From positions 1 through 6,557 of the forward strand of contig JACDGB010000105.1 in assembly GCA_013815485.1 (NCBI GenBank): DNA of 6,557 nucleotides, written 5' to 3'. The stretch is from Rubrobacter sp. Lineage in GTDB: Bacteria; Actinomycetota; Rubrobacteria; Rubrobacterales; Rubrobacteraceae. Under the pieces are notes generated by a model. That model was not told where the DNA came from and searched no databases. It was given only the letters and a program-made list of their open reading frames with translations. Both the position numbers and the translations under genes were made by a program. Below are positions 5,890 to 6,557 of this stretch, piece by piece. Every line of letters begins with the position of its first letter. The first letter of the stretch is position 1.

Positions 5890-6557
5890 TGTTCGAGCAA
5901 GTTTACCAGCCGGTTGGAGGCAGCCTGTGGCTCTCGACTTTTGTGGCCCTCATTCCCATAGTGTTGCTGTTTGTGCTGCTGGCCGTTCTCAGGGTCGCGG
6001 CCCAGTGGGCGGCCCTGGCGGCGCTGGCAATATCGCTCGTAATCTCGGTGCTCGTGTGGAAGATGCCCATCGGTCTCGCCCTGGATAGCGCCCTGCTAGG
6101 CGCCTGCTTCGGGCTGTTCCCCATCGTCTGGATCGTGATAAACGCCATCTTCATATACAACGTTGTCGTGGATACCGGCCACTTCGACACCATCCGCGAC
6201 TCGCTCGCCGGCCTAAGCAACGATCGTCGAATACAGGTGGTCCTCATTGCTTTCGTGTTCGGAGCCTTACTCGAAGCGACGGCGGGCTTCGGTACTCCGG
6301 TCGCGATCACCGCTTCCCTCATGGCGGGGCTCGGCTTCCAACCGATCTATGCCGCCGCGCTGGCGCTGCTCGCGAATACCGCGCCGGTCGCGTTCGGCGG
6401 GTTCGGTATCCCGATCCTGACCGGAGCCTCCGTCTCCGGACTCGACCCGATGGAGTTATCGCAGATGGTCGGACGGCAGACGCCGGTGCTCGCCCTCATC
6501 ATCCCCGGAATGCTGGTGACGGTGATGGCCGGGTTCAGAAAGATGGTGGAAGTATTG
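5889..6557 (+). CDS. LctP-family permease (glycolate/L-lactate type), 3' end cut off by window edge
   Basis: An inner-membrane carboxylate:H+ symporter of the L-lactate permease family (LldP, GlcA). Only the first 223 of a usual 530-570 residues are present. Hydrophobic segments lie at about 14-34, 40-57, 63-93, 115-129, 133-150, 154-176 and 197-215. Family hallmarks are the TGHFDTIRDSLAGLSNDRR loop (96-114) and LEATAGFGTPVAI (128-140), matching the EGAAGFGTP-type signature of this family with two substitutions. GGFGIPI (170-176) follows. The ATG has GGAGGT 8 nt upstream. Beside a carboligase and glycerate kinase the likeliest substrate is glycolate, but lactate cannot be excluded. The 177-nt gap after the kinase gene contains only the short leader frame and a weak hairpin (5789-5809) without a T-run, so I cannot tell whether this gene shares the gcl transcript or has its own promoter. 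Confidence 0.9.
   Translation, partial: MFEQVYQPVGGSLWLSTFVALIPIVLLFVLLAVLRVAAQWAALAALAISLVISVLVWKMPIGLALDSALLGACFGLFPIVWIVINAIFIYNVVVDTGHFDTIRDSLAGLSNDRRIQVVLIAFVFGALLEATAGFGTPVAITASLMAGLGFQPIYAAALALLANTAPVAFGGFGIPILTGASVSGLDPMELSQMVGRQTPVLALIIPGMLVTVMAGFRKMVEVL

Overview
The window carries a compact glyoxylate/glycolate assimilation locus (the bacterial D-glycerate pathway) from a high-GC bacterium. The G+C-rich codons, two GTG starts, strong AGGAGG-type ribosome binding sites and overall gene character suggest an actinobacterium, with a Rubrobacter-like lineage as my best guess. That guess is inference; there is no rRNA or marker gene to prove it.

Layout. The left third is read on the minus strand: an IclR-family regulator (about 2420 to 1644), then hydroxypyruvate isomerase (1522 to 701), then 2-hydroxy-3-oxopropionate (tartronate semialdehyde) reductase, which begins at 687 and runs off the left edge. 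The last two are 13 nt apart and form an operon. The right two thirds are read on the plus strand: glyoxylate carboligase (2616-4400), glycerate 2-kinase (4410-5711, 9 nt after it), and the first 223 codons of an LctP-family permease (from 5889) that runs off the right edge. The regulator and the carboligase are divergent and share a control region of about 195 nt.

How the genes work together. The permease probably imports glycolate (or lactate). Glycolate is oxidised to glyoxylate by an oxidase not in this window. Glyoxylate carboligase condenses two glyoxylates to tartronate semialdehyde plus CO2. The reductase makes D-glycerate directly, while the isomerase interconverts tartronate semialdehyde and hydroxypyruvate. 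Glycerate 2-kinase makes 2-phosphoglycerate, which enters glycolysis at enolase. The regulator has the Asp/Cys/Ser/Ser set, with the same spacing, that binds glyoxylate in E. coli AllR and IclR, so it is the likely sensor.

What stands out. (1) The carboligase has glutamate at position 51, where the E. coli enzyme has its well-known valine. (2) An identical 11-base core, TTCCGTATCGT, lies both upstream of the isomerase operon and in the regulator/carboligase control region, and is a candidate operator. (3) A 21-bp tandem repeat lies just before the carboligase ribosome binding site, with its TCGTG elements in helical phase with the candidate operator. (4) A 13-codon reading frame with its own ribosome binding site ends in a TAATG overlap with the permease start. 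I see no mobile element, CRISPR array, tRNA or rRNA, and nothing that amounts to a wholly new system.
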